A DNA stretch of 64,000 bases from FEN-1099 sp964511015 (GCA_964511015.1 CAZEDX010000003.1:1-64000), one strand, 5' to 3'; positions 23,913-33,047 are shown, counted from the stretch's first letter. Made by a program: numbers and translations. The notes: a model not told the origin generated them from the sequence alone.

Positions 23913-25256
23913 TCAACACGTCGGCGAACGGAAGCGCTCGGTCAGACGAATTTTGATCTCGGCCACGGTCTGCGTATCGAGTTTCGGCGAGGCGCAGGCG
24001 GTCAGGGTCGGGTTGTGGAACAGCGGCTCATTCAGGTCGAAGCGCGACGCCGCGCACGCCTCGGCATACATCGGGCTGCCCGGCACCGGTGAGTACTCCG
24101 ACAGGTGCGGCCGCAGGCCGGCGTGCAATACCACGTCGATGGTCGCCTCCACCTCGGCCCGCTCCTGCCCCGGCAGACCGACCAGCACATAGACGCCGAT
24201 CTGTCGCCGTGCGAAACCCGCTTCGACAAGCGTTGCCACCGCGGCGTGGAACTCGTCGAGTGTCGCCTTGTCACCGATCGCCACCTGCCGGGCGACATCG
24301 GCCGTCTCCAGCCCGAGCCGGATGGTGACAAAACCCGCGCGCTTCATCGCCCGCGCGACCGCCGGAGTCAGGCCGCGAACGGCCAGCCCTGAGGCCACGT
24401 GCAGCCGGAAGCCGCCGTTCGTCTCAGCCACCGCCTCGAGCATCGCCAACGCGCGGTCGTGGTCGAGCAGAAACGCGTCGTCGTACAGCGCGAGGTTCCG
24501 CCGCCCGAGCCGCGCCAGTTCCGCCAGTTCCCGCCGCACGCGCGGTAGCGGATATTTGCTAATGCCCGGATACAGCGCCCGCACACCGCAGTAACGGCAC
24601 GAGCGCAAACAACCGCGCGAAGTCAGCCATGCCGCCGAATCCGCCCCTTGTTGCAAGTGGTGCGCCGGCAGCACCTCGGCCGCGTCGATGGCCGGCAGCG
24701 CCGCGCCCACCGCGCGCGCCAGTGCCGGCAGCGCGTTCTCGACCGGACCGGCGAGCACATGATCCGCCTCGATCGCCCGCCGCGCGTGGTCGGTGCACAG
24801 CGTCGCATACACCCCGCCGAGCACGACCGGCACATCCGGCCACTGCCGCCGAACCATGTGCACGGCCTCGGCCACGCCGGGGTACCAGTAGGTCATCATC
24901 GACGTGACCAGAACGGCGTCGGGCTTTGCCATGCCGGCCAACGCGGCCGCCGCCGCTTCGACCGGCACGCCGTAGCGTCGAAACTTACGGTTGATGAACG
25001 GCATCGCCGCGGGCCGCGCGATGCGCGTGTGCGGGAATTTGCCGCGCCCGTCCGGGTGCCGCCGCGGCCGATCGGCATTCGGCACCAGCGGCGAACACGG
25101 GTCGACCAGGTCGAGCAATTCCACCGCCCAGCCGGCTTGTTCGAGCAAGCCGCCGACGATCAGCAGCCCGAGCGGCCGGGCCCAGAAGTCATACGCCGCA
25201 AAATCGTGGATCCACGGATTGACGAGCAGCACACGCGGCACAGGGGTGTTGGTCAT
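23913..25256 (-). CDS. B12-binding-domain radical SAM protein
   Basis: 447 residues from the ATG at 25256 (a GTG two codons earlier is possible; no good ribosome-binding site distinguishes them). The N-terminal half looks like the cobalamin-binding-type Rossmann domain of this class (VLLVNPWIHDF, PLGLLIVGGLLEQAGWAVELLDL, PDVPVVLGGVYATL); the B12-binding DxHxxG motif is not obvious. The radical SAM core has the 4Fe-4S motif as SRGCLRSCRYC (CxxxCxxC), then YDDAFLLD, IRLGLETAD and VYVLVGLPGQ. Such enzymes methylate unactivated carbons or rearrange substrates. It begins the minus-strand run that continues to transketolase, but the substrate is unknown. Confidence 0.85.
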   Translation of the reverse strand: MTNTPVPRVLLVNPWIHDFAAYDFWARPLGLLIVGGLLEQAGWAVELLDLVDPCSPLVPNADRPRRHPDGRGKFPHTRIARPAAMPFINRKFRRYGVPVEAAAAALAGMAKPDAVLVTSMMTYWYPGVAEAVHMVRRQWPDVPVVLGGVYATLCTDHARRAIEADHVLAGPVENALPALARAVGAALPAIDAAEVLPAHHLQQGADSAAWLTSRGCLRSCRYCGVRALYPGISKYPLPRVRRELAELARLGRRNLALYDDAFLLDHDRALAMLEAVAETNGGFRLHVASGLAVRGLTPAVARAMKRAGFVTIRLGLETADVARQVAIGDKATLDEFHAAVATLVEAGFARRQIGVYVLVGLPGQERAEVEATIDVVLHAGLRPHLSEYSPVPGSPMYAEACAASRFDLNEPLFHNPTLTACASPKLDTQTVAEIKIRLTERFRSPTC

Positions 25257-25262
25257 GGCCAC

Positions 25263-25542
25263 GTTTCAAGCACCGTCCGCGGTTTCGCGCAAGGGCGGGA
25301 GGCCGACCCTGCCTGTCCGCCCGACTGATCGAAACCGGCTTTTCGGCGTTTGGCGAACCCGAAAATGCTCACTCCTCCCTCACCCTTGGTAATTTGCAGC
25401 CCCTAGCTGCACCTTTTTAGTGCAGATTTTCTGGCTAACCAATCGAAGCAACGGGGGATTAAATATTTTCGATGGGTCGCGAGGTAATTGGAAACAAAAA
25501 ACGCGTCGGGAATTGTGCACGGGACGACTGACCGTCGCCTGG
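25263..25542. other. Short AT-richer intergenic region with a small hairpin
   Basis: No open frame is convincing. A 6-base hairpin (CTGCAC/GTGCAG, about 25407-25425) followed by ATTTT could be a weak terminator. The segment 25380-25520 is notably AT-rich compared with the flanks and probably holds the promoter of the radical SAM operon or the end of the SGNH operon. Confidence 0.35.
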
Positions 25543-27741
25543 CTACGGCACGTATTGGAGTTGCCGCAGAATGTCTTCCAGATACCGCGCCAATTCGGCG
25601 TGGCCCTCGGGGTTGAGATGGGTGAGGTCATGCGGGAACAGCCAGGCCCACGGATCGTCCGATGCGGCAAAGTGGTCGTAGGCATCGTAGTACGGCACAC
25701 GCTCGGCGCGCGCTACCTGTTCCATCACCGCACGGAAATCGGCAATCCGGACGTTGCGGACTTGTTTCATCAGCCGGTCGCCGAAGAATTCCGAGACCAC
25801 CACCACCTTCGCCCCGGCGCGCCGCGAGTCACGGATCATCTCGCGCAGGTTGGCGGCGAAGTCGGCCGGCGGATTGGCGTCGCGCCAGAGGCCCGGATCC
25901 CACCATTGCTGCCGCGTCCGTTCGCGCGCGGCGACGATCACCGCCGCGAAGGCGTTATACAGGTAGCTGTGCTGCAGTTGGCGCCGCAGCCGCGCCGCCG
26001 GCGAGTTGGCTTTCCGCCACAGTTCGCGGAAGGTGTAGCGTGCCTGGCCGGCGTAGATATCGTTACGCATCAGATACAGGATGACGATGTCGGGGCGGTA
26101 CGACAGCGCGTGCTTCTTGAGCAGCACCATGCACTGCGTCGAGTTGTAGCCGCATACGCCGGCGTTGAGCACCTCCGCCGCCACGCCCCGCGCGTTGAGG
26201 CGCTGCTCAAGCACGCCGCTGAAGGTCTGCTCCTCGCGGTCGATCCCGTCGCCGAAGGTGTTGCTGCCGCCCACGGTGAGAAGGCGCAACATACCGGCCG
26301 GCTTGTCGCGCGGCGTCTTGGTCTTGCCCCGGAAGTTGATCGCTTTGACGCGCGTGTCGTCGCGACCGGCGAAGCTCGGATCCCAGGCGAGAAAGGACTT
26401 CGGCGCCCAGAACAGATCGCCGTCGACGTCGTAGGTCTTGCCCACGCCGAGCGGCCGCAGGTAAGACGCGATCGGGCTGGACCGCAGCGCCGCTTCGAGC
26501 GAGAAGACCAGCAGCGCGGTGAGCACGAACATGTACACGCCGTACAGACGCAGCCGGCGTTTCTGGGCCGCGAACGGCAGCGAGATGAGCAGCGCCGCCG
26601 GCGGCAGCAGCAGGAACAGGGCGCGGTCGGTTTCCCACTTCGCCGGCGTGAGCAAGGCAAAGGCCAGGAGGTATAGCGCGAGCGCCGGCCCCAGCGCCGC
26701 CGCCGCGCGGATCACACCGAGCTGCGTTTCTCGCGCGAAGGCGAGCAGGCACAGCACAACCAACGCCACCGGTATCGCGCCGTTGATCGCCTCACTCGCG
26801 CGCGGGTCGGACGCGAAGGCCAGCGCCACGTGTGCGTATACGGCGCCCATCGCTGCCAACCCGGCGAGCGCCAAAAACGTCCGCCACCACGGCACGCGCC
26901 GTTGCGCGAACAGATCGGCGGCCAGCGCCCAATGGCGCACGCGCAGGGTCACCCACAACACACAGACCAGCGGCCCCAGTTCCGTCAACCACGAGTTGAT
27001 CGAGAACGCGGCCAGGAGCGCCGACATCGCGGCGGTCGTGACAATCCAGCCGAACAGCCAGCGCCGGCGGTCCGCGCCGAGGCGGCGGGCCAGCAGCAGT
27101 TCCAGCCCGAGCAACGCCAGCAACGCGCCCAACGCCGCGGCGAAACGGACGGCAGCCATACCGGCAGCCGAATGGCCGAACGAGCGCCGCGCCACCACTC
27201 CTTGTCCGAAGGCGCGGAGTTCGAGTTCCGCTACGCGCAAGTCCGCCTCGTCGCCGGTGAGCCATACTTCGCGCACATGCCCCGAGCCAAGCGGAACGAT
27301 CGAGAACACCCCCCCGTCGACGACCGTGCGCACCTGTTGGCCGCCGCCGGCAACTTCGATGTCGATCGTCGTCCCCGGGCGGAACGGCAGACGCAGACTC
27401 TCGGGTGACATCTCCAGCGCGTGCTCGCCGCCATCACTGCGGAAGCCAACTCGGAAGCGTTGGCCGCTGAGCACCAGCGTGTGCAGCCGGACACTGAAGC
27501 CGCGGTTGTTCATGCCGGCGGGCAAACTGACCGTCAAGCGTTGTCGTGGGGGAACGCGCAAACCGTCATCGTCGACCAGCGCGCCGGCCGGGCCGACCTG
27601 CAACCAGGGTTCACTGACCGGACGCGCCGCGCCGGGCAGCGCATGCCGGGCATAGCGCGCCAGGCAGCATCCGGAGAACAACAGAAGCGCAATGAAAATG
27701 GCGACAAGCACCGTGCTTCGGTTGGGGAAACCACCCCGCAC
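25543..27741 (-). CDS. Multi-pass membrane protein with C-terminal SGNH/GDSL hydrolase domain
   Basis: 732 residues from a GTG, 6 bases after the phosphoesterase stop. An N-terminal membrane helix, a roughly 150-residue periplasmic beta domain, and about eight further hydrophobic helices (residues 195-435) are followed by an SGNH hydrolase domain. Its blocks are TVGGSNTFGDG (Ser nucleophile), NAGVCGYNS (Gly), YLMRND (Asn) and HDLTHLNPEGH (Asp-His), so the active site is complete. Architectures like this act on envelope polysaccharide or lipids, for example removing or transferring acyl groups. The overall order (helices before SGNH) recalls O-acetylation proteins, but no acyltransferase-3 motif is seen. 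Confidence 0.82.
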   Translation of the reverse strand: MRGGFPNRSTVLVAIFIALLLFSGCCLARYARHALPGAARPVSEPWLQVGPAGALVDDDGLRVPPRQRLTVSLPAGMNNRGFSVRLHTLVLSGQRFRVGFRSDGGEHALEMSPESLRLPFRPGTTIDIEVAGGGQQVRTVVDGGVFSIVPLGSGHVREVWLTGDEADLRVAELELRAFGQGVVARRSFGHSAAGMAAVRFAAALGALLALLGLELLLARRLGADRRRWLFGWIVTTAAMSALLAAFSINSWLTELGPLVCVLWVTLRVRHWALAADLFAQRRVPWWRTFLALAGLAAMGAVYAHVALAFASDPRASEAINGAIPVALVVLCLLAFARETQLGVIRAAAALGPALALYLLAFALLTPAKWETDRALFLLLPPAALLISLPFAAQKRRLRLYGVYMFVLTALLVFSLEAALRSSPIASYLRPLGVGKTYDVDGDLFWAPKSFLAWDPSFAGRDDTRVKAINFRGKTKTPRDKPAGMLRLLTVGGSNTFGDGIDREEQTFSGVLEQRLNARGVAAEVLNAGVCGYNSTQCMVLLKKHALSYRPDIVILYLMRNDIYAGQARYTFRELWRKANSPAARLRRQLQHSYLYNAFAAVIVAARERTRQQWWDPGLWRDANPPADFAANLREMIRDSRRAGAKVVVVSEFFGDRLMKQVRNVRIADFRAVMEQVARAERVPYYDAYDHFAASDDPWAWLFPHDLTHLNPEGHAELARYLEDILRQLQYVP

Positions 27742-27747
27742 GGCGGA

Positions 27748-28476
27748 TCAGACCCCCCGGCGCAGCCGATCGGCCAGCAGATCGCCGTAGGGCAGACGTT
27801 GCGTCTTGCGCGCGGTCGCCTCGAGGTCGTACATCGCAACCTTGAACTGCACCACCCCGCCCTCCAGTACCACGTACGGCGCGCCGATGATGCGATCGCG
27901 CGGTTGGCCCGCACCGCCGGGGTTGATCAGGTAGTTGCGTCCTTCCGCCAGTTCAATGCGGGTGGTCGGGATCGGCAGGATCTCGGCGCCGACCGACGCA
28001 TACGCCACTCGTTGGTGCGTATGCCCGAAGAAGGCGACCTGGACGGCCGGATCCGCCTCCAACAGCATGAGGTTGGCGCGCAGCGAAAAGCGCGAGTGCA
28101 GGTATTCGTCGCGATCGCGCAGCGAACCGTGGACGCCGATGATGCCCGGCTCGATCTCCACGCGCGACGGCAGCTCATGCAACCAAGCACGGCTGTCGGG
28201 GGTAAGTTCGTCGTGCGTCCAGCGAATGACGCGGGTAGCCACTTCGTTGAATTCCTCCGGCGCCTCGAAACCCGAGGCTACGCCGTCGTGATTGCCTTGC
28301 ACGCAGGTGATACCCATCTCGCGCACGCGGCGCACGCAACGTTCCGGATCGGCGTAATAGCCGACGATGTCGCCCAGGCACACCAACCGATCGGCCGCCA
28401 GAGCCGTCGCCTCGGCAAGTATCGCCTCCAACGCTTCCAGGTTGGCGTGAATGTCCGAAAAGATCACCGTGCGCAC
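27748..28476 (-). CDS. Calcineurin-like metallophosphoesterase (YfcE/MJ0936-type)
   Basis: 242 residues, beginning at a GTG. The metal-binding signature is complete: SDIHANLEAL (Asp, His), LGDIVGYYADP, GNHDGVA (Asn, His), IGVHGSL (His) and FFGHTHQRVAY (two His). The family hydrolyses phosphomonoesters or diesters, with Mn or Ni at the active site; physiological substrates are often unknown. It sits in a tight operon (19 bases after GNAT and 6 bases before the SGNH gene). Confidence 0.9.
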   Translation of the reverse strand: MRTVIFSDIHANLEALEAILAEATALAADRLVCLGDIVGYYADPERCVRRVREMGITCVQGNHDGVASGFEAPEEFNEVATRVIRWTHDELTPDSRAWLHELPSRVEIEPGIIGVHGSLRDRDEYLHSRFSLRANLMLLEADPAVQVAFFGHTHQRVAYASVGAEILPIPTTRIELAEGRNYLINPGGAGQPRDRIIGAPYVVLEGGVVQFKVAMYDLEATARKTQRLPYGDLLADRLRRGV

Positions 28477-28494
28477 GATGCGGTTTGTCTCCCT

Positions 28495-28959
28495 CTACCG
28501 GAGCGTTTTGGCCATGAGCAATGCGTCGCTTCCGGGGCCGTAATACGCAGGTAGCGTCTTTTTTAGCACATAACCGCGGCTCAGGTACATGCGCTGGGCT
28601 TCCGCATGAGGCAAATACACGTGCACCAGAACCGTCCGCGCGCCCAAGCTGGCCAGTTCCCTCTCGGCCAGGTCCATCAACCGCCTGCCAAGCCCCTGCC
28701 GGCGCAGTCCCGGGTCTACATCGACGGTGATGATCAGGCCGCTTTCGCTCGTGCGATCCAACTCCGCGAAGATCATGCCGACCAGGCGGCGGTCCAAGTC
28801 GGCCACGACACGAACGTGTGCGACCGTGCACAACAGGCGGAAGGTGCGCAGATCATAGGCGACGTCCGGCGGAAAACAGCGGCGATCGAGGTCGCGGCAA
28901 GACGGCGCGTCGACCACATCCGCCTCGCGCAACACCACTTCCCCGGTATTGTCGTTCAT
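28495..28959 (-). CDS. GNAT-family N-acetyltransferase
   Basis: 154 residues. The start at 28959 overlaps the stop of the upstream gene (ATGA), which gives translational coupling and explains the lack of a strong ribosome-binding site. The GNAT core is visible: VRVVADLDRRLVGMIFAEL (beta strands 2-4), the acetyl-CoA pyrophosphate loop VDPGLRRQGLGRRLM, and a C-terminal HAEAQRMYLSRGYVLKKTL (motif B). RimI-like ribosomal-protein acetyltransferases share this layout, but the acceptor is not evident. Confidence 0.88.
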   Translation of the reverse strand: MNDNTGEVVLREADVVDAPSCRDLDRRCFPPDVAYDLRTFRLLCTVAHVRVVADLDRRLVGMIFAELDRTSESGLIITVDVDPGLRRQGLGRRLMDLAERELASLGARTVLVHVYLPHAEAQRMYLSRGYVLKKTLPAYYGPGSDALLMAKTLR

Positions 28960-29384
28960 GGACTGGGTTTCTTCAGGAAGTCGTCGAGACTGTCTTGGTC
29001 GAGCGACGGCGTGGGCGTCGGTTTCGGCTTTGGTTTGGGCGTCGGCGTCGGTTTCGGCGTGGGCGTGGGTTTCGGCGTCGGCGTCGCTTTGGATTTGGGC
29101 GTCGGTGTCGGCGGCGGCGTCGCGTCCGGCGTCGGCTCGGGTGTCGGGACCGCAGTCGCTTCGGGAGTCGTGGCCGGCGTCGGCGAAGCCGGTGGCTGCG
29201 CATACGGGTTGGTCTTCTGGTCGATCAGCAGCTTGATCTTCTCTTCTTCGTCGATCACGCGCTTGGGGCCGAACGGCCGCCAATCGAAGCGCAGCACCCC
29301 CACGCCCACGACCACGCCCACGGCAATGGCCAGCACCGCCAGTCGCCAGATGATTGCCAGAATGGGCCTACGCGGTGGGATCAC
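28956..29384 (-). CDS. Single-pass membrane protein with Thr/Pro/Lys-rich stalk
   Basis: 142 residues from a GTG overlapping the upstream gene by 17 bases. An N-terminal membrane helix (ILAIIWRLAVLAIAVGVVVGVGV) is followed by a short basic domain and about 75 residues of low complexity (TPKPTPTPKPTP with Lys and Ala), ending SLDQDSLDDFLKKPSP. Stalks like this span the periplasm or present a terminal motif; no domain is recognised. The repetitive Pro codons are GC-rich and the minus-strand frame is continuous. Its C-terminal acidic stretch could be a docking peptide. Confidence 0.65.
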   Translation of the reverse strand: MIPPRRPILAIIWRLAVLAIAVGVVVGVGVLRFDWRPFGPKRVIDEEEKIKLLIDQKTNPYAQPPASPTPATTPEATAVPTPEPTPDATPPPTPTPKSKATPTPKPTPTPKPTPTPKPKPKPTPTPSLDQDSLDDFLKKPSP

Positions 29385-29994
29385 TGGAGCCTTCGTCCTC
29401 CGCCAGCAAGCGCGCCAAGAAATCGAGCTGCTGCGTGCCGCGATCGGGTTCGCGCTTCGCGCCCTCGACCGCCATCTTGGCCCGCTCGGCCTGCCGCGCC
29501 AGGCGCAGCATTTCTTTGAAGATGCTCGAGCCTTTCACCATCGCCAGGGCTTGCATGATGCCGCCCTCGCCCGGCTCCTCGGCCCGCGCCTCGGCCAGCG
29601 CCGCGGCCAGCACCTGTTCCAGGTAGACCACGCGCACGCCCATCGCGCCGAGTTCGCGTTCAGCGTCGTCGGCGAGCGACGGACTGCGCTTGGAATAGAA
29701 CAAGACTTTCTCCGGCGGGCTGGCCAGGCCGAAATGCTTAGCCACCCCGGCCACTCGCTCGGGCGCGAAGGCCCGGTCGAGCAGTCGCCGGTCGGTCTGC
29801 AAGTGATGGCGGATCTGGCCCGGCGTCAGGTATGCGCCGGCATGCCACCATCCGCGCACCACGCCGAACACCGCCGATCCCTGCATACGGATGCCGACCA
29901 CATCGATCATTCCCAAGCTCCCGAGATCGACATCGGTCGACGCCAGATAGCCCTGCTTCTCCAGATGCCATTTGGCCAATTGCCGGTCGAACAT
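29368..29994 (-). CDS. Uncharacterised protein, possible restriction-endonuclease-like fold
   Basis: 208 residues, GGAGGGGAAGG directly before the ATG. The N-terminal region (WHLEKQGYLASTDVDLGSLGMIDVVGI... AVFGVVRGWWHAG) has the hydrophobic pattern and the IDVV acidic strand of nuclease-type proteins, but the usual (E/Q)xK at the next strand is VVRG, so catalytic capacity is uncertain. The C-terminal third is Ala/Glu-rich and helical. It is the first gene of the five-gene operon running to 25543. I do not recognise the family. Confidence 0.6.
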   Translation of the reverse strand: MFDRQLAKWHLEKQGYLASTDVDLGSLGMIDVVGIRMQGSAVFGVVRGWWHAGAYLTPGQIRHHLQTDRRLLDRAFAPERVAGVAKHFGLASPPEKVLFYSKRSPSLADDAERELGAMGVRVVYLEQVLAAALAEARAEEPGEGGIMQALAMVKGSSIFKEMLRLARQAERAKMAVEGAKREPDRGTQQLDFLARLLAEDEGSSDPTA

Positions 29995-30144
29995 CCTTCC
30001 CCTCCGCGAATGCGGCCATCCTAAACGCCAGGAGCGTTTGTTTCAAGCGAGCAGTGCGCGAGCGGCCGGCCGCACCCTAACCCGGATTGCTATCCGCCCT
30101 GCCTTCCGGGCATCATGTCCGGCGAGTCAAACAAGGAGTGTGCC

Positions 30145-31134
30145 ATGCGTAGAACCGCTATTGTTGCGCTACTTCTGTTCGTGCTGGTGTTGGGTGCCGG
30201 CTGCTTCTCGAACAACAACTTCAGCATGTTCGGTGAAGAGGACGAATCGTTGACCACCATTCTGGTCAAGAAACCGCACGGAAGCACGAACGACCGCATT
30301 CTACTGCTCGACATCGAAGGGGCCATTTCCGAATGGGGCGAATCGCACCTGTTCAGCGAGGAAGAGGCCACCACCGCCATCGTGCGCAAGAAGTTGGAAA
30401 AGGCGCTGCAAGACCAGCGCATCAAGGCCGTCGTGCTGCGCATCAACTCACCGGGCGGCACCGTGACGGGAACGGACATCGTCTACACCCAGATCAAGAA
30501 ATTCAAAAACACGACCAAGGTGCCGGTTGTCGCCGCGTTTCAGGGCGTGGCCGCGTCGGGCGGCTACTACGTCGGCTGTGCGGCCGACCGCATCGTCGCG
30601 CACCCGACCGGCATCACCGGGTCGATCGGCGTGTTGATGCACAGCTTCGGCTTCACCGGCCTGTTCCAGAAGATCGGCATGGAAAGCCGGGTCGTCAAAG
30701 CGGGCAAGATGAAGGACATGGGCAATCCGTTCGCCGAGATGACCGACGAGCAGCGCGCCGTGTTCCAGGGCGTCGTCGATGACGCATACGAGCGTTTCGT
30801 CGCCGTTGTCGCCGAGGGCCGGCCGAACCTGACGCCCGAGAAGATCCGCGAGATCGCCGACGGCCGCATCTACACCGCCACCCAGGCCAAGAAGCTCGGG
30901 CTGGTCGACCAACTCGGCGACCTGGAAGACGCCATCGACGAGGCGCAACGCCTGGCCAAGTTGCGCGACGCCGGCGTGATTCTGTACACCACCAGCGACC
31001 GGCCGGAGCAGAACATCTACAGCCAGACCGACGCGTCGGCGCCCGATCTCAACATCGGCACGACCATGCTCGACATCGAACAGATCATGGACGCCGCCCG
31101 CCCCCGCCTGTACTACATGTGGCTCGGCAACTGA
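30145..31134 (+). CDS. sppA: Signal peptide peptidase SppA, short form (lipoprotein)
   Basis: 329 residues. ATG at 30145 has AAGGAG 7 bases upstream; an in-frame ATG at 30115 has none. A signal peptide ends in LGAGC, so the enzyme is anchored as a lipoprotein. SppA digests leftover signal peptides using a Ser-Lys dyad. The nucleophile block is AFQGVAASGGYYVGCAADRIVAHP and the Lys is in KAGKMKDMGNPF; the oxyanion and substrate blocks (INSPGGTVTG, TGITGSIGVL) are present. The length fits the 36K-type SppA. A strong terminator follows. Confidence 0.93.
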   Translation: MRRTAIVALLLFVLVLGAGCFSNNNFSMFGEEDESLTTILVKKPHGSTNDRILLLDIEGAISEWGESHLFSEEEATTAIVRKKLEKALQDQRIKAVVLRINSPGGTVTGTDIVYTQIKKFKNTTKVPVVAAFQGVAASGGYYVGCAADRIVAHPTGITGSIGVLMHSFGFTGLFQKIGMESRVVKAGKMKDMGNPFAEMTDEQRAVFQGVVDDAYERFVAVVAEGRPNLTPEKIREIADGRIYTATQAKKLGLVDQLGDLEDAIDEAQRLAKLRDAGVILYTTSDRPEQNIYSQTDASAPDLNIGTTMLDIEQIMDAARPRLYYMWLGN

Positions 31135-31157
31135 TCGCCGCACGAACCTGACCGGCC

Positions 31158-31190
31158 AGGGGCGCACCGTCGTGCGCCCCCTATGTTTTT
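31158..31190 (+). terminator. Rho-independent terminator after sppA
   Basis: Stem GGGGCGCAC / GTGCGCCCC (9 bp) with a 4-base loop, followed after CTATG by a T run (TTTTT). Confidence 0.8.
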
Positions 31191-31211
31191 CCGCCTGATC
31201 CGTCCGACCGT

Positions 31212-31241
31212 TTGACTCTTCGCCGCCGTCCGCGCTAGCGT
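31212..31241 (+). promoter_or_regulatory. Possible promoter of the EEP-family gene
   Basis: TTGACT at 31212-31217 and TAGCGT at 31236-31241, spacer 18; 62 bases before the ATG at 31304. Confidence 0.4.
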
Positions 31242-31303
31242 TGTGCCATGCCGTAGAATAGTCGTTCTACGTGAAAAAGTTGCGCAGAAAAAAGGATGCA
31301 ACC

Positions 31304-32119
31304 ATGACCGCCCGGTGTGTGCGGTACGCTCTCCCGATCTGGGTCGTTTCCCTCACGTTGTTGATCGTTTCCGCGGCCCGTCTGGCCTGGCCGCAGAACG
31401 GCAGCAACCCGCTGGTCATCGCCACCTGGAACGTGCGCGGCTACCCCGAGAAGCAGCCGGAGGCGCGCGCGTGGTTTCACGAGCGCCTGGCCGCGCTCGG
31501 CGCTGATGTGTTGTGCGTGCAGGAAATCGCCAACCGCCGGAAGGTGTCGCAGTTCCTGGCGGCCGAGACCTCGTTCGCGCGGGCGGCGTTCCTCGACTCG
31601 CGCGATTCGCAAGACAATGCCATTTTCGCCGCGGCGCAAATGGAACTGGACGACGCGCCCGATCCGACCGGCTTCCAACATCCGGCGCAGCTCGCGTTCG
31701 TGGCCCGGCAGGGCTTCGATGCGGTGGTCGTTTCCGTGCATCTGTCATGGAAAGACACGGCGAAACGCGAGCAGGAGAAGAGGCTGCTGCGGTTGCTGGT
31801 TGCCGCGGCGCAGCGCCGTGACCCCGACGTGATCGTAGCCGGCGACTTCAACACCACCGAGACGGGCATGGCCGAGCTGGCCGCCGCCACCGGCACCCGG
31901 CTCATGGTGCCCGTCGGGCAGAACGGCGTCGGCACCACCCACGCAGGCAACCGCTACGACCATTTTCTGGTCACGCCCGACCTGTCGAATGAAGAGGCGA
32001 TCGACTGCCGTATCGTCACCTTCTCCGGCGCCGATCTGGCGTTGGCGAAAAAGGTCTCCGACCATCTGCCCGTTGTCGCTCGCTTTAAGACCGACGAGGC
32101 CTTTCGCGATCGGCCGTAG
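31304..32119 (+). CDS. Endonuclease/exonuclease/phosphatase-family protein, secreted
   Basis: 271 residues from the ATG at 31304 (AAGGA 7 bases upstream; a GTG at 31271 has no site). An N-terminal hydrophobic helix (YALPIWVVSLTLLIVSAARLAW) suggests export. EEP-fold catalytic blocks are ATWNVRGY (Asn), CVQEIAN (Glu, Mg ligand), VVSVHLSW (His), VAGDFNTTETG (Asp, Asn), and VSDHLPV (Asp-His). The fold covers DNases, sphingomyelinases and inositol phosphatases; being exported, this one probably acts on nucleic acid or lipid phosphodiesters. Confidence 0.85.
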   Translation: MTARCVRYALPIWVVSLTLLIVSAARLAWPQNGSNPLVIATWNVRGYPEKQPEARAWFHERLAALGADVLCVQEIANRRKVSQFLAAETSFARAAFLDSRDSQDNAIFAAAQMELDDAPDPTGFQHPAQLAFVARQGFDAVVVSVHLSWKDTAKREQEKRLLRLLVAAAQRRDPDVIVAGDFNTTETGMAELAAATGTRLMVPVGQNGVGTTHAGNRYDHFLVTPDLSNEEAIDCRIVTFSGADLALAKKVSDHLPVVARFKTDEAFRDRP

Positions 32120-32178
32120 CCGCTCTAGCCGCCACCGCGGAATTGGAGTAAAAAACGCCCGACTGTGAGACAAGGACG

Positions 32179-32901
32179 ATGCAGAAGGTACATCGCAATA
32201 TCGGGCTGGCCGTGGGCATGGTGGCCTCGAATGTCTGGCTGCTTACCGACGGCGACGGCCGCCGATTTCTGATCGACACCGGCCACCGCTTCGAGCGCAC
32301 GGCGCTGCACCTGGGGCTATGGCGGGCAGGCGTGCGCCGGCGCGGCGATCTGGCCGCGGTGTTGCTCACCCACCGGCACAGCGACCACGCCGGCAACGCG
32401 AGTTGGTTGCGGGCGCGCTTCCGCTGCCCGGTGGTCTGCCACGAAAACGACGCTATGACGCTGGCGGGCGCCGCCGAGGCGCCAAGTCTGCAACGCGGCC
32501 TCGGCAACCCGATCGACAAGCTATTCTGCCGGCTGGAGGATCACCTGCCCGCCCGCAGCGCGGTAGACGATTCGGTCACCAACGGTCCGTGGAAACATGG
32601 CTTTGTAGTCTACCCCGCCTTCGGCCACACCGAGGGTTCGGTGTTGTACTATCATGAGCCGTCGCAGACGCTGTTTTCCGGCGACGCGCTGTTGACCGGC
32701 ATTCCGCCGATCCGGCTGGTTGAGTCGTTCGGCTTGGCTGTGCCGGCCTACAGCCTCAACGTGCAACAATGCCACCGGCTGACGCTCGATTTCCTGCGCA
32801 CACCGCCGCCGATCCGCCAGCTTTGTTCCGGACACGGGCCGTTCGTGCACCGCGACACCGCCGCCAAGTTGCAACGGTTCTACGAGCGGGCGAGCCGCTG
32901 A
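32179..32901 (+). CDS. Metallo-beta-lactamase-fold hydrolase
   Basis: 240 residues with AAGGA 8 bases before the ATG. The zinc site is intact: LLTHRHSDHAGN (HxHxDH), a distal His in FGHTEGSV, FSGDALLTG (bridging Asp) and the C-terminal SGHGPF (His). The fold hydrolyses thioesters, lactones or phosphoesters; no clear sub-family such as glyoxalase II or lactonase is distinguished. No signal peptide, so cytoplasmic. It sits 59 bases after the EEP gene and 146 bases before the AT-rich cassette. Confidence 0.88.
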   Translation: MQKVHRNIGLAVGMVASNVWLLTDGDGRRFLIDTGHRFERTALHLGLWRAGVRRRGDLAAVLLTHRHSDHAGNASWLRARFRCPVVCHENDAMTLAGAAEAPSLQRGLGNPIDKLFCRLEDHLPARSAVDDSVTNGPWKHGFVVYPAFGHTEGSVLYYHEPSQTLFSGDALLTGIPPIRLVESFGLAVPAYSLNVQQCHRLTLDFLRTPPPIRQLCSGHGPFVHRDTAAKLQRFYERASR

Positions 32902-32981
32902 ATCGTTCCCGACTGGTGTGAAGTTCCCACAAAAAGACGGCTCAGGCTCCGGGTCGTGGATCGATACATTGGAGATGTTGC

Positions 32982-33010
32982 TTGATTCGCCGCTGCGCAC
33001 CGGATACATT
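32982..33010 (+). promoter_or_regulatory. Possible promoter of the AAA ATPase cassette
   Basis: TTGATT (32982-32987), 17-base spacer, TACATT (33005-33010), 37 bases before the ATG. Confidence 0.45.
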
Positions 33011-33047
33011 CCCAAACACAGTCCATACTTGACAGACAGGTGCCACC

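Noticed and set aside
28970..29180. Possible CRISPR-like repeat array
   Set aside because: The periodic DNA encodes Thr-Pro-Lys repeats within a gene and has no spacer structure.
28606..30024. 472-codon plus-strand open frame with a Gly/Val run
   Set aside because: The Gly/Val run is the reverse translation of the TPTPKPTP stalk; the minus-strand genes have signal, helix and GNAT motifs.
33028..33046. TTGACA immediately before the AAA ATPase start as a -35 box
   Set aside because: Only about 14 bases separate it from the ATG, leaving no room for a -10 and leader; the TTGATT/TACATT pair upstream fits better.
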